A DNA stretch of 64,000 nt from Candidatus Omnitrophota bacterium (GTDB taxonomy: Bacteria > Omnitrophota > Omnitrophia > Omnitrophales > JACROU01). This document shows positions 16,401 to 24,450 of this stretch, piece after piece. Location: positions 558,001 through 622,000 of the forward strand of contig JAJDCD010000023.1 in assembly GCA_029261035.1 (NCBI GenBank), given 5' to 3'. Positions within the stretch are counted from its first letter, which is position 1; the number at the start of each line of letters is the position of its first letter. The notes under the pieces are model-generated. The model did no database searches. It was not told where the DNA came from and worked only from the letters and a program-made list of their open reading frames with translations. Both the position numbers and the translations under genes were made by a program.

Positions 16401-16794
16401 TCGGCATTCCACCTTCTGAAACATGAAAAGCCCCTTTGGTTGTACGCCGATCACTTTTAGGGTTATGCAAAATACCTTGCTTGATTCTGTATGAGCATAA
16501 AATATCCGATTTAAACTCATCTTTATCAAAAGGGAGAGACATGATGCGAGATAAACCATGATGATCTAGAACAAAAGTTTTTCTAGGGAGTTCGATGTTG
16601 GTATCTGAAGAAGTGTCTTGAAAATAATTATTTAGAAAATCTTCAATACGTTGGTCTGCCGGGCAGACTTCGGGTGCAAAGGATTGATTGTTCAGTTTAT
16701 TCAATTTGTCTTGAATATACTGAACACCTTCAGCGTTATCTGTTGAGGATACGCTTTTATTAGACTCGATACCTAGAGTAGATTTTAGTGACAT
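13420..16794 (-). CDS. Probable PPi-type phosphoenolpyruvate carboxykinase
   Basis: A very large 1124-residue cytosolic protein. Landmarks are the block from GHTGCVILAPH (about residue 239) through YNDGIAFKATCR to NYFGYCKKEVKTQ, then HKPCTVSGGGKSEISKS with a P-loop-like SGGGKS whose Lys is residue 468. Length and P-loop placement fit the PPi-dependent PEP carboxykinases of Propionibacterium freudenreichii and Entamoeba (about 1150 residues), which interconvert PEP, CO2 and Pi with oxaloacetate and PPi. The P-loop corresponds to the G-x-x-G-x-GK(S/T) kinase motif of ordinary PEPCK. It would link glycolysis to the C4 pool without ATP or GTP. The assignment rests on recalled family features. The ATG follows AAAGGG by 8 bases. 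The last codons lie in a repeat arm. Confidence 0.72.
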   Translation of the reverse strand: MSLKSTLGIESNKSVSSTDNAEGVQYIQDKLNKLNNQSFAPEVCPADQRIEDFLNNYFQDTSSDTNIELPRKTFVLDHHGLSRIMSLPFDKDEFKSDILCSYRIKQGILHNPKSDRRTTKGAFHVSEGGMPISGDKLTVPKLTFQKMLEAALNPPKELMLLPFSSAQKKQDHLFVSLLLRPIVCPEVPGFILEKSNEIRFFAPGNLVSNLDFVESIFGNAGNPYLPENDAGLDTEHWTGHTGCVILAPHLIYLKKKDLGLPHIDEATESQKKQGMCWSKEDELYNDGIAFKATCRDENGIMVTLIADNYFGYCKKEVKTQISFSSNLYGLSEEEHSGGAIAFPTYDLGEEFHLESILPENQSTFKDVLNLYKEIMDVHPEGYATDKKYPNIVYIPENAWFRIQDQTITWSHEGQDQQIKLLAYHTYVLPSGYKIKLEKQKGSHSWKLIGTMGEGTFCHKPCTVSGGGKSEISKSIQDAMIQGPVFTADFHQDMKMVTEILSKDFGIRFRLPHQEKRESRPLLSPQRSLGSVIKLFTPSLEYTDEYNSWLEAIPRHIKDIVFVVKRHYRPEWGENWQEHFSVDMINGSLGHELKYEQKKLVSNYLRVGHETDGSWRIYKLRQDYNASEKIQTEDDITASVVVPKKYLNDLNPHYKNDSVKMVINCENRLFQRPDDCIHIGYDKQGELDLSTSNSFLSNYEPLSQNQAKEIIQDAIGFEQYTEPVKDLLTRFTSDQKPDYVVCSSIPRIIDGQMTKNPRYLQTRPDHIEPINKYLATIGTQLYRKISLDKPVHLPVNAVLPGRRNNPRDLKQGVPPLAVYNPIHYQELPELFMDFACSVTGKSPSTTGFGSEGALTKGPFNALWSAADLNNALVSYLITGYDGFSSAAGYIGPKYKVDHDISLLIPEIWCRMTVAERNPQFLIENGYLEKVRNFDYEGKTVLASILGYRITIKFVHSFLGRIFNNPNAVFTEEMLKPEKQDALSFVDGINNLVATQKRVAENYLQDGSVEALCPPLKALIHIMAEGNFEGKDLHHKDIRNLFTKKHLLESDWYQDRLRTKQERDLHLWKKHIKYLEQKKGSREQLEKAEQYFKAIQKPDYIEQLSGTIGADPLQKQLKEHLVEIEK

Positions 16795-16935
16795 CTTATT
16801 ACCCTTTAAATAATGCTTAAAATAGAGCCTTTCATTGTATATAAATTGGGTTATTAGGTAAAGGGAGAAAGGGGATTTTTGTTTAAAAAGTACTTAAAGG
16901 TTGGTTTTGCAGCTGTTTATAGGCTGTTATCGGAT

Positions 16936-16966
16936 AAAAAGGGGTTGTTTCAACCCCTTTTTTTTA
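16936..16966. terminator. Bidirectional Rho-independent terminator
   Basis: A perfect 12-bp stem (16936-16947 with 16951-16962) with a TTT loop, an A-run before and a T-run after. It lies 9 bases beyond the sodC stop on the minus strand. Confidence 0.9.
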
Positions 16967-16974
16967 ACAGAGAT

Positions 16975-17499
16975 CTATTTTTTTACTAGAATGATACTGC
17001 CGCAACCGATGCGGGCTCCAGCATTTCCAGTGGGCTGACCAAAATCATCTGCCTTGGCATGGACAATAAAAGCCCTGCCACTCACAGTGAAATCAGAGTT
17101 TGTTAATGTAAGCTCAGAAAGGGTGATGTCGAGCTCTCCATCCCCATTCTTATCAATTGTAATATTGCCTAGATCTCCTGCATGAGCCTTTTTAACGCCA
17201 TCTTTAGAGAGAAGCCCATGTTCTGTCCCTTTAGGGTTGTAGTGGCCACCAGCAGCTTTTCCACCTTCGCTACACGAACCATATTGATGGATGTGGAACC
17301 CATGTTCTCCTGGCGGAAAATTGGATAGTCGAGCGTTGACGACTAAACCCTCTTTAGTGTCTTCGAGGGCTATAATTCCTTGAGCTTTAGAACCTTCTTC
17401 GGTTCCTTGAATAATTGCGATTCCTTTTTGCGCCATAGCAGGTACGCAAGAAGATAAAATAAAAGTAACAAGCATTGAAGATAAAAGTAGTTTTTTCAT
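16975..17499 (-). CDS. sodC: Cu/Zn superoxide dismutase, lipoprotein form
   Basis: A 174-residue periplasmic Cu,Zn superoxide dismutase. The signal ends in the lipobox ILSSC (Cys18), so it is probably lipid-anchored. Copper and zinc ligands are visible in HGFHIHQYG, GGHYNPKG, EHG, HAGDLGN and RAFIVHAKADD. The conserved disulfide pair is the Cys of GSCSEG and that of RIGCGS. The start at 17499 has GGAGGT 5 to 6 bases upstream; the frame extends 6 codons further without it. The divergent neighbours (Cys-rich protein and MetA-like barrel) are plausible metal-handling genes, which fits copper supply to SodC, but this is context only. Confidence 0.96.
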   Translation of the reverse strand: MKKLLLSSMLVTFILSSCVPAMAQKGIAIIQGTEEGSKAQGIIALEDTKEGLVVNARLSNFPPGEHGFHIHQYGSCSEGGKAAGGHYNPKGTEHGLLSKDGVKKAHAGDLGNITIDKNGDGELDITLSELTLTNSDFTVSGRAFIVHAKADDFGQPTGNAGARIGCGSIILVKK

Positions 17500-17607
17500 T
17501 TGGACCTCCGTTTTCAATAGTAGAAGTGTATCACTATTTTTTGGGGGTGGAAAGAGATTAAAATTAATGATATAAGATAGGATTCTATTGAAGAGGATAC
17601 GAGGCTT

Positions 17608-18009
17608 ATGTTGATTTTATGGACTAAAAAAACAGGCATTTTTTTATTGATTGCTACGGTCTTGCTGAACTCGATGGGGACAGTTGTGGCTGAAGAAGTA
17701 CGTGTAAAGGAAGAAGTCAGCTGTTGCTGTTTGTCGGAGCAGGATTGTTCTGTTTTATTCGATAACGCGTGTCACTTAGAAAGTTCCAAAGTTGCTTTTG
17801 ATTTAGACGCTCCTATTCCTTTTTTAGAACCTCTGTCATGCTCTTCTTTAGAAGAAAGTGTCTTCTTCGAATTAATGAAAAATTCTTATATTCCTCAGCC
17901 TGTGTTTATGCTTACTTCTTTAAATGTAGAACAGCAAGTTTTGTTTGTTGGTTTTACTCATCTTGAAACAACTCCTCAGGTTTCTTTTAGACCTCCTCAA
18001 ATGATTTAG
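17608..18009 (+). CDS. Secreted Cys-rich protein ending RPPQ
   Basis: A 133-residue product with a signal segment at residues 9-28 (ending VVAEE). The mature N terminus has a cluster of Cys: VSCCCLSEQDC followed by DNACHLES, and a later LSCSS. The C terminus ends VSFRPPQMI, recalling the ALRAPPVV end of the protein at 7000. Small secreted Cys-rich proteins of this plan often precede the MetA-like barrel encoded next, 57 bases downstream, in metal-related clusters. I infer a shared metal-linked function for the pair. CGAGG lies shortly before the ATG. Confidence 0.6.
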   Translation: MLILWTKKTGIFLLIATVLLNSMGTVVAEEVRVKEEVSCCCLSEQDCSVLFDNACHLESSKVAFDLDAPIPFLEPLSCSSLEESVFFELMKNSYIPQPVFMLTSLNVEQQVLFVGFTHLETTPQVSFRPPQMI

Positions 18010-18066
18010 TTTTCTACTTCAGTTAAAATTTTTTCATTTTATTTTAATCTATTTGAGAGGTGTATT

Positions 18067-19134
18067 ATGTTGTTACGTAAATTATCAGCATGCATTCTAT
18101 TGCTGTTTTTTGTTATATCAATTCCTCGATGGAGTTGGTCCGCTGAACCTGTTGTCAACAAATTGATGGCAGATAATATTGTTGAAGCTGCAGGGCTTCA
18201 ACGTCCTGATGATCATGCTCCTATTGGCGTTATGCAAGAGCACACGCATAAAAAGAAGGAGCTTATGGCTTCTTATCGTTTTATGTTTATGAATATGGAC
18301 GGAAGTCGTATTGGTCATAAGCAAGTAGGGGATGGTCGTGTTTTAAGAGACTTTCCTGTAACCCCAACCGAGATGGAAATGATGATGCATATGATTGGTT
18401 TGATGTATGCGCCTAGTGATAATGTTACTTTTATGGCGATGCTTCCAATCATTCGTAAAGATATGAATCACTTAACACGAGCGGGAGTTAAATTCAGAAC
18501 CCATTCCGAAGGTGTTGGTGATTTAAAACTTTCTGCGTTGGTGCCTATTTATAAAAAATCTACAGAGAAAACTTTTCATAAGGTTCACTTAAATGCAGGG
18601 ATGAGTTTTCCTATCGGAGAAATTAATGAGACGCATGATACCCCAATAGGAAAAGGAATTCGTCTTCCGTATCCTATGCAATTGGGATCTGGAACCTGGG
18701 ATATTTTACCAGGCATTACTTATACGGGTTCTACGAATAATTGGTCCTGGGGTGCTCAGGGGTTAGTCACAATTCATCCAGGGAGGAATCGTATTGGTTA
18801 TGCCTTGGGGAATCAATACGATGTTAATGTTTGGGGCGCTAGAAAAATTTTTGATTGGATGAGCGCCTCCCTTCGCTTTCATTATTCCATTTGGCAGAAT
18901 ATTGATGGAAGAGACTCTTCTTTGGTTCCCGCAATGGTTCCCTTAGCAGATCCTAATAGTCGAGGAGGAAAACGCTTGGATTTGGAAGCAGGGTTTAATT
19001 TTGTTATTCCTACAAAAGTTTTCAAAAACCATCGGCTGGCTTTTGAATGGGGAGTCCCAATTATGCAGTCTTTGGATGGTCCTCAGCTCGAAACAGAGTA
19101 TTGGTTTACTGTGGGTTGGCAGAAGGTGTTTTAG
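18067..19134 (+). CDS. MetA-like outer-membrane transporter, Met/His-rich
   Basis: A 355-residue outer-membrane barrel protein of the transporter / phenol-degradation MetA (PF13557) type. The signal peptide ends WSWSA (about residue 26). The mature N-terminal third is rich in Met and His: GVMQEHTHKKKELM, FMFMNMDGS and EMMMHMIGLMYAP. These are followed by RLPYPMQLGSGTWDILPG and a C-terminal TVGWQKVF, with the terminal Phe of assembled barrels. I recall close relatives sitting beside copper-resistance genes; the Met/His segments would suit copper or other metals. GAGGTG precedes the ATG. It is the second gene of a two-gene unit with the Cys-rich protein. Confidence 0.75.
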   Translation: MLLRKLSACILLLFFVISIPRWSWSAEPVVNKLMADNIVEAAGLQRPDDHAPIGVMQEHTHKKKELMASYRFMFMNMDGSRIGHKQVGDGRVLRDFPVTPTEMEMMMHMIGLMYAPSDNVTFMAMLPIIRKDMNHLTRAGVKFRTHSEGVGDLKLSALVPIYKKSTEKTFHKVHLNAGMSFPIGEINETHDTPIGKGIRLPYPMQLGSGTWDILPGITYTGSTNNWSWGAQGLVTIHPGRNRIGYALGNQYDVNVWGARKIFDWMSASLRFHYSIWQNIDGRDSSLVPAMVPLADPNSRGGKRLDLEAGFNFVIPTKVFKNHRLAFEWGVPIMQSLDGPQLETEYWFTVGWQKVF

Positions 19135-19167
19135 AATGAAGTAGAGGTAAGTTGTTGGTTTGTTAGA

Positions 19168-19195
19168 TAGGGCCGAGCCTCGGTGCTTGGCCCTA
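19168..19195 (+). terminator. GC-rich hairpin after the MetA-like gene
   Basis: An 11-bp stem (19168-19178 with 19185-19195, one G-T pair) around CTCGGT. No T-run follows, so it may end or stabilise the transcript rather than act as a classical terminator. Confidence 0.5.
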
Positions 19196-19244
19196 AACAT
19201 ATTAAATTAGTAGGTCAATGAGCGTTTAATTCTTGTCTCGTGCT

Positions 19245-19273
19245 TCACTTACGAATAGTTTCTATGTTATAAT
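19245..19273 (+). promoter_or_regulatory. Promoter of the sulfite/nitrite reductase gene
   Basis: TATAAT at 19268-19273 is preceded by TG in the extended -10 position, with a weak TTCACT 17 bases upstream. Only nine bases lie between the -10 box and the ATG at 19283, and none resembles a ribosome-binding site, so the message is leaderless or nearly so. Confidence 0.6.
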
Positions 19274-19282
19274 CCTTCCACT

Positions 19283-20980
19283 ATGAATGACGAAAATATC
19301 AAACTATCACCTTTAGAAGAACTTAAAGATAAGAGTAATTACCTGCGAGGACGTTTTAAAGAGCTCTTGGCAGACGACTCTACCCATATGCCTAAAGAGG
19401 AAATACAACTCTTAAAGTTTCATGGCTCTTATCAACAAGACGACCGGGATTTAAGGTCTCAGCTCATCAAAGAGAAAAAAGAAAAAGCTTTTTCTTTTAT
19501 GATTCGCACCCGACATGCCGCGGGGCTTGTGACTCCTGAACAATACCTTGCTTTCGATAATCTTTCTAACAATGTGGGTAATAAGACAATGAGAATGACA
19601 ACCCGTCAAACATTTCAGTTTCATGGGGTGTTGAAGAAAGATCTTAAAACTTTAATTCGTACGGTAAATGAGTCTTTATCTACAACTTCTGGGACTTGCG
19701 GAGATATTGTGCGCAATGTTACAGGGGATCCTGCTCCTTTTGAAAGTCGAAAAAAAATAAAGTTACAAGAATACTGCCAAGCTTTGTCTGATCAGTTTCT
19801 TTCTCAGAGCGGCGCTTATTATGATGTTTGGTTGGAAGGTTCTAAAGTAGAGGCTCCGGAAATTTTAAAAGAAGGGCCGGAACCCATTTATGGAAAAACC
19901 TACTTGCCTCGTAAGTTTAAAATAGCGATGGTGTACCCCGATGTAAACTCTGTTGATGTTCTTACCAATGATATTGGGATTGCTGCTGAAGTAGATGCGG
20001 ATGAGAATTTGTCTGGTTTCAACATTTTTGTTGGAGGTGGTTTTGGGATGAGCTTAACCAATCCTGATACATATCCACGACTTGCAACTCCTTTGTGTTT
20101 TGTTAAGCCAGATGAACTATTAGACGTAACGAAGGCGATTGTTTTAGTTCAAAAAGAGAATGGAAATCGTTCTGATAGAAAACAGGCACGCTTGAAGTAC
20201 CTTATTGATAAAAAAGGAATGGATTGGTTTCGCCAAGAAACAGAGAAAAAGTTTGGCAAAAAACTAGAGTCTGCGCATGAAGTAACTTTTAAAGATGTTG
20301 ATTTGTATTTAGGGTGGCACGAAGAAGGGGATGGAAAGTGGTTTTTTGGTTTATCCGTTGAAAATGGACGGGTTAAAGATGAGGGAGATTTTCGTTTAAA
20401 GACTGCTCTCCGCACCGTGGTTGAAAAATATAAACCCACTCTTTTTCTAACAGCACAGCAAGATGTTCTTTTGTCTGGTTTTACGGAAGATCAGAAAAAA
20501 GACGTTGAAGAGATTTTTACATCTCATGGAATTCTTCTTCCAGAACAGATCTCAAATGTTCGTAAAGACTCTATGGCATGTCCTGCATTTCCAACTTGTG
20601 GTTTGGCTTTTTCTGAGTCGGAAAGAGTGCTTCCTGATTTGACTACAGAGTTGGCCGGAAAACTTAAAGAATTAGGTTTAGATCAAAATAGAATTATGAT
20701 TCGTATGACGGGTTGCCCTAACGGGTGTGCGCGTCCTTATAATTCAGAGATAGCTTTTGTAGGGCGGACCCCGGGGACATACACCTTTTATATTGGAGGT
20801 AGTCTGAGGGGAGATCGTTTAAATTTTGTTTTAAAAGATAAGGTTCCTTATGCCGAGCTGATTCCAACATTACTTCCTATTCTTTCTTCGTATAAAGAGA
20901 ATAAATCTGAAGATGAAAGTTTTGGAGATTACTGTGCCCGCATGGGTAAGGATAGTTTACTTTCTCTCGTTGAAAAGTAA
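19283..20980 (+). CDS. Sulfite/nitrite reductase hemoprotein
   Basis: A 565-residue siroheme and 4Fe-4S reductase of the assimilatory sulfite/nitrite reductase family, making sulfide or ammonia by a six-electron reduction. Two ferredoxin-like half-domains start near residues 60 and 345. Residue landmarks are TRQTFQFHG and CGDIVRNVTG in the siroheme region, and the cluster-binding pair ACPAFPTCGLAFSESER and MTGCPNGCARPY near residues 430-480. Those motifs and the length match the sulfite reductase hemoprotein (CysI/Sir). No CysJ flavoprotein gene adjoins, so ferredoxin may be the electron donor. The ATG has no ribosome-binding site and sits just after a -10 box. Confidence 0.9.
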   Translation: MNDENIKLSPLEELKDKSNYLRGRFKELLADDSTHMPKEEIQLLKFHGSYQQDDRDLRSQLIKEKKEKAFSFMIRTRHAAGLVTPEQYLAFDNLSNNVGNKTMRMTTRQTFQFHGVLKKDLKTLIRTVNESLSTTSGTCGDIVRNVTGDPAPFESRKKIKLQEYCQALSDQFLSQSGAYYDVWLEGSKVEAPEILKEGPEPIYGKTYLPRKFKIAMVYPDVNSVDVLTNDIGIAAEVDADENLSGFNIFVGGGFGMSLTNPDTYPRLATPLCFVKPDELLDVTKAIVLVQKENGNRSDRKQARLKYLIDKKGMDWFRQETEKKFGKKLESAHEVTFKDVDLYLGWHEEGDGKWFFGLSVENGRVKDEGDFRLKTALRTVVEKYKPTLFLTAQQDVLLSGFTEDQKKDVEEIFTSHGILLPEQISNVRKDSMACPAFPTCGLAFSESERVLPDLTTELAGKLKELGLDQNRIMIRMTGCPNGCARPYNSEIAFVGRTPGTYTFYIGGSLRGDRLNFVLKDKVPYAELIPTLLPILSSYKENKSEDESFGDYCARMGKDSLLSLVEK

Positions 20981-21117
20981 GAAATTTTAAATTTTAAAGT
21001 AAAAGTTTAAAATCATAATTAAAAAGCTGAAATTTTTAAAACCCCTTTGTTAATACAATTCTAAAAAACTTTCTATTTTAAATTATGGTTTTGACTTTAA
21101 ACTTTTCAATTTTTACT
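20970..21117. repeat. AT-rich inverted-repeat element, copy 2
   Basis: The left arm (about 20970-21027) and right arm (about 21073-21117) are imperfect inverted copies. The right arm read on the minus strand, with GAAAAGTTTAAAGTCAAAA and CCATAATTTAAAA, closely matches the left arm of the copy at 13273. The left arm starts with TTGAAAAGTAA, which forms the last codons and stop of the reductase gene, exactly as at the other copy. The central part is about 45 bases and has no gene. Confidence 0.7.
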
Positions 21118-21129
21118 TATTGAGGTTTT

Positions 21130-22926
21130 ATGCTTGAACATATAGCTATTGCTTTGACGACTATTATTTCTTTAGGGATGATTGCGCAGTGGATCGCCTG
21201 GCGTTTTCAAATTCCATCTATTTTATTGCTTCTCTTAGCTGGGTTTTTAATTGGACCTGTCTTGGGGTTTCTGCAACCGGATGAGCTTTTCAAATCCCTT
21301 CTTTTTCCATTCATATCTTTTTCTGTAGCAATTATTCTGTTTGAAGGTGGATTAGAACTTAACTTTAAAGATCTGACCAAAGTAGGCGGGGTGGTTAGAA
21401 ATCTCGTGACCTTGGGTTCTTTGGTGACTTGGGTTCTTTCAGCTTTAGCTTTGTATTTTATAGTGAAGTTAGAGTTTTCATTATCGGTTCTTTTAGGAGC
21501 GATTCTGATTGTGACGGGCCCAACAGTCATTGGCCCATTGTTAAAACATATGCACTTAAAACGAAGTGTAGGCTCTGTTTTAAAATGGGAAGGAATCGTT
21601 ATTGATCCTATAGGGGCTATGTTGGCAGTATTAGTTTTTGGGGCGATCCTCTCTGGAGGTTTTCAAGAGGCTTTGGCAGGCACTGCCTTAGGATTGCTTA
21701 GAACTGTTTTTATTGGAGGTGTAGTGGGTATGTTGGGAGCGGGAGTTATGATTTATCTCCTGAAACATTATTGGCTTCCTGATTTTTTACAAAGCCCTGT
21801 TTCTTTAATGATGGTGCTTCTTGTTACAACAATTTCTAATTCTTTTCAGGCGGAGGCTGGATTGCTATCAGCAACTTTAATGGGGGTTTGCTTAGCGAAT
21901 CAAAAATCAGTTAATGTTAAGCGAATTGTAGAGTTTAAAGAAAGTTTAAGAATTCTTTTGATTTCAGGTCTATTTATTATTTTATCAGCACGAATGGAAC
22001 TGGAACAGTTAATGATGATGGACTGGAACACAGTTATTTTTATTGCTTTGCTTATTTTTGTTATTAGACCGTTGTCTGTTTTTGTTTCGACTTTAGGCTC
22101 CGAATTACACTGGAAAGAAAAATTACTGTTGAGTTTTATGGCGCCAAGAGGAATTGTAGCTGCTGCTGTAGCTGCTGTATTTGCTTTTGAGCTTATTGAG
22201 CATGGTTTTTCCTCAGCTTTTCAGCTGGTTTCCATCACCTTTATCGTGATTGTCAGTACCGTTTTTATTTATAGTATTATTTCTCCGAAGCTGGCTATTT
22301 GGTTAGGTTTGTCAACACCAAACCCTCAAGGAGTTTTAATGTTAGGAGCACATCGCTGGGCCAGGAGTCTTGCATTAGCAATTAAGAAAGCAGGTATCGA
22401 TGTTTTGCTTATAGATACGAACTATGCAAATGTTTCTTCTGCACGTATTGCAGGCTTGTATGCTGTGGATAAGGATGCTTTAAGTCAGCACTCAGGAGAT
22501 GAATTAGACTTTGAAGGGTTGGGTCGGATGATTGCTTTAACTCCCAATGACGAAGTCAATTCTTTAGCAGCAGTTCGATATCATAATGAATTTGGAACTT
22601 CTGAAGTATATCAATTGAGTCCAAAAAAGGAGAGTGAATCTCAGCAAGAAGAGAAAGAAAAAAAAGCGCATTATCGCGGCCGTTATTTGTTTGGTAAGAA
22701 ATCAACCTATACGCAATTAGAAAAGTGGTTTGATGAGGGTGCTGAAATCAAACTAAAACAAGCAGAGAAAGATTTTAATTTAGAAGAATTCTTAAAAAAG
22801 AATCAAGAAAGCATTGTTCCTTTGTTTATTGTAACCCCTTCAAAAGAACTTTTTATTTTTGCAACGGATAAGCTTTTGTCTATTAAAGCTGAACAAACTC
22901 TTATTTATTTGGAATTAAAGAATTAA
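21130..22926 (+). CDS. CPA1 Na+/H+ antiporter with TrkA-N domain
   Basis: A 598-residue monovalent cation:proton antiporter. Residues 1-400 hold about 12 membrane segments with the family's ILFEGGLELNF near residue 74 and a TGPTVIGPLL turn near 133; the ion-binding Asp lies in WEGIVIDPIGAM near 158. A Rossmann-like TrkA-N domain from about residue 405 (VLMLGAHRWARSLALAIKKAG) is followed by a charged stretch and a C-terminal regulatory part, which would sense NAD(H) or a nucleotide. It would exchange Na+ or K+ for protons and works in the same field as the Mrp complex at 29470. GAGG precedes the ATG, and its stop overlaps the next start by one base. Confidence 0.9.
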   Translation: MLEHIAIALTTIISLGMIAQWIAWRFQIPSILLLLLAGFLIGPVLGFLQPDELFKSLLFPFISFSVAIILFEGGLELNFKDLTKVGGVVRNLVTLGSLVTWVLSALALYFIVKLEFSLSVLLGAILIVTGPTVIGPLLKHMHLKRSVGSVLKWEGIVIDPIGAMLAVLVFGAILSGGFQEALAGTALGLLRTVFIGGVVGMLGAGVMIYLLKHYWLPDFLQSPVSLMMVLLVTTISNSFQAEAGLLSATLMGVCLANQKSVNVKRIVEFKESLRILLISGLFIILSARMELEQLMMMDWNTVIFIALLIFVIRPLSVFVSTLGSELHWKEKLLLSFMAPRGIVAAAVAAVFAFELIEHGFSSAFQLVSITFIVIVSTVFIYSIISPKLAIWLGLSTPNPQGVLMLGAHRWARSLALAIKKAGIDVLLIDTNYANVSSARIAGLYAVDKDALSQHSGDELDFEGLGRMIALTPNDEVNSLAAVRYHNEFGTSEVYQLSPKKESESQQEEKEKKAHYRGRYLFGKKSTYTQLEKWFDEGAEIKLKQAEKDFNLEEFLKKNQESIVPLFIVTPSKELFIFATDKLLSIKAEQTLIYLELKN

Positions 22927-24437
22927 TGCAGACACAGTCTAAAGATCTGCCTTTAATTAAAGTTATAGGAAATTCACAAAAATTTTGGACGCTTCTTTTT
23001 TTTAGCGCCTTTCTTTTGGTGGGGATCTTAACTTACAGAGATTATGGTATTTCTTGGGATGAAGAGATGCAAAGAAATACAGGTATGGTCACATCTCAAT
23101 ATGTGTTGGGTGAAAACACTGATTTGCTTACTTACATTGACCGATACTATGGGACTGCTTTTGAGCTTGTTCTGATTTTTGCTGAAAAGGCATTTGATTT
23201 AGAAGACACTCATGATATTTTTTTATTGAGGCATTTGCTTACTTTTTTGTTGTTTGCTTTGGGAGTTTTCTTTTTCTTTTTGATCTGCAAGCAACATTTT
23301 GGAAGTTGGCGTTGGGGATTACTTGGGGCTGCTTTTCTTGTTTTAAGCCCTCGAATCTTTGCCCACGCTTTTTATAACTCTAAAGACCTCGCTTTCCTCT
23401 CTGTATTTATTATTGCTATCTATTCTCTGATTCTTTTTTTACAGCATCCTCACTGGAAAACATTAATTTTCCATGCCTTGACTACAGCTTTTCTGATTGA
23501 TATTCGAATATTGGGAGTTCTAATACCAGCCTTAACAGTTTGCTTTTATTGGAATAAAAGAGGAATAAAAGATTGGGCGTATTTGATTGGGTATGGAGGG
23601 TTTGCCTTATTTGCGACAGTGCTTTTTTGGCCCCTATTATGGAATTCGCCCATTCAAGAATTTATAGCTGCTTTTAATAAGATGAGTCATTACCCTTGGG
23701 ACGGTGTTGTTCTTTATGGAGGGCAATTTATTAAAGCTCTAGATTTACCGTGGCACTATTTGCCTGTATGGATGTTGATTACGACCCCATTAGTTTGCAT
23801 TGGGTTTTTTATTTTAGGTCTTCTTCTATGTTTTTATGCAAAGAAAAAACAAGAGGTTCTGATTTTTACAGCGTGGTTTTTCTTGCCGGTAATGGCGGTT
23901 CTGATTTTACAATCCGTAGTCTACGATGGATGGCGACAACTCTTTTTTGTTTATCCTGCTATGGTGTTAATTGCGTTAATTGCTATTTCTGTTCTGTGGG
24001 ATAAGGTTAAAGAGGGCAGGTTTTTGCGCTATGCTTTTATTGGTATTGTTGCCCTGGGTTTATTAGAGCCTTTTGGATTTATGGTTTTTAATCATCCTCA
24101 TCAAAACGTTTATTTTAATGCTTTCTCAGGAAATGATTTACGGAATCGTTTTGAGTTGGATTACTGGGGCCTTTCATTTAAGCAAGGACTTGAAAAGATT
24201 TTAGAAAAAGATTCTTCAAAAGTTATTCCTATATATGTAGAACATTGGCCTGGTATTTCAAATGTAAGTTTTCTTCCGAAAGAGGATAGAAGCCGGTTTG
24301 AACTTGTAGAAGATGAGGCGGATGCTAAATATTTTTTAACTAATTATCGTTGGCATTCAAAAGATTATGATTACGAGAAATGGGATTCAATAAAAGTAAA
24401 AAGCACAGAAATCCTGGGTATTTATAAACCAACCTAA
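22926..24437 (+). CDS. GT39-like membrane glycosyltransferase
   Basis: A 503-residue polytopic membrane protein with about 11 membrane segments. The first extracytoplasmic loop has the acidic pair in YGISWDEEMQRNTG that, in the ArnT/PMT (GT39, GT83) family, is the catalytic region for transfer from polyprenyl-phosphate sugars. A second landmark is YNSKDLAFLSVF, and a short soluble C-terminal domain starts near residue 415. It presumably glycosylates a lipid or protein outside the inner membrane; donor and acceptor are unknown. The start overlaps the antiporter stop (TAATG), so translation is probably coupled. Confidence 0.8.
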   Translation: MQTQSKDLPLIKVIGNSQKFWTLLFFSAFLLVGILTYRDYGISWDEEMQRNTGMVTSQYVLGENTDLLTYIDRYYGTAFELVLIFAEKAFDLEDTHDIFLLRHLLTFLLFALGVFFFFLICKQHFGSWRWGLLGAAFLVLSPRIFAHAFYNSKDLAFLSVFIIAIYSLILFLQHPHWKTLIFHALTTAFLIDIRILGVLIPALTVCFYWNKRGIKDWAYLIGYGGFALFATVLFWPLLWNSPIQEFIAAFNKMSHYPWDGVVLYGGQFIKALDLPWHYLPVWMLITTPLVCIGFFILGLLLCFYAKKKQEVLIFTAWFFLPVMAVLILQSVVYDGWRQLFFVYPAMVLIALIAISVLWDKVKEGRFLRYAFIGIVALGLLEPFGFMVFNHPHQNVYFNAFSGNDLRNRFELDYWGLSFKQGLEKILEKDSSKVIPIYVEHWPGISNVSFLPKEDRSRFELVEDEADAKYFLTNYRWHSKDYDYEKWDSIKVKSTEILGIYKPT

Positions 24438-24450
24438 AAATAAACCAGCC

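Noticed and set aside
13420-16794. Reading the large protein as pyruvate phosphate dikinase or PEP synthase
   Set aside because: None of the phosphohistidine or PEP-utiliser motifs of those enzymes is visible; the P-loop and length fit PPi-PEPCK better.
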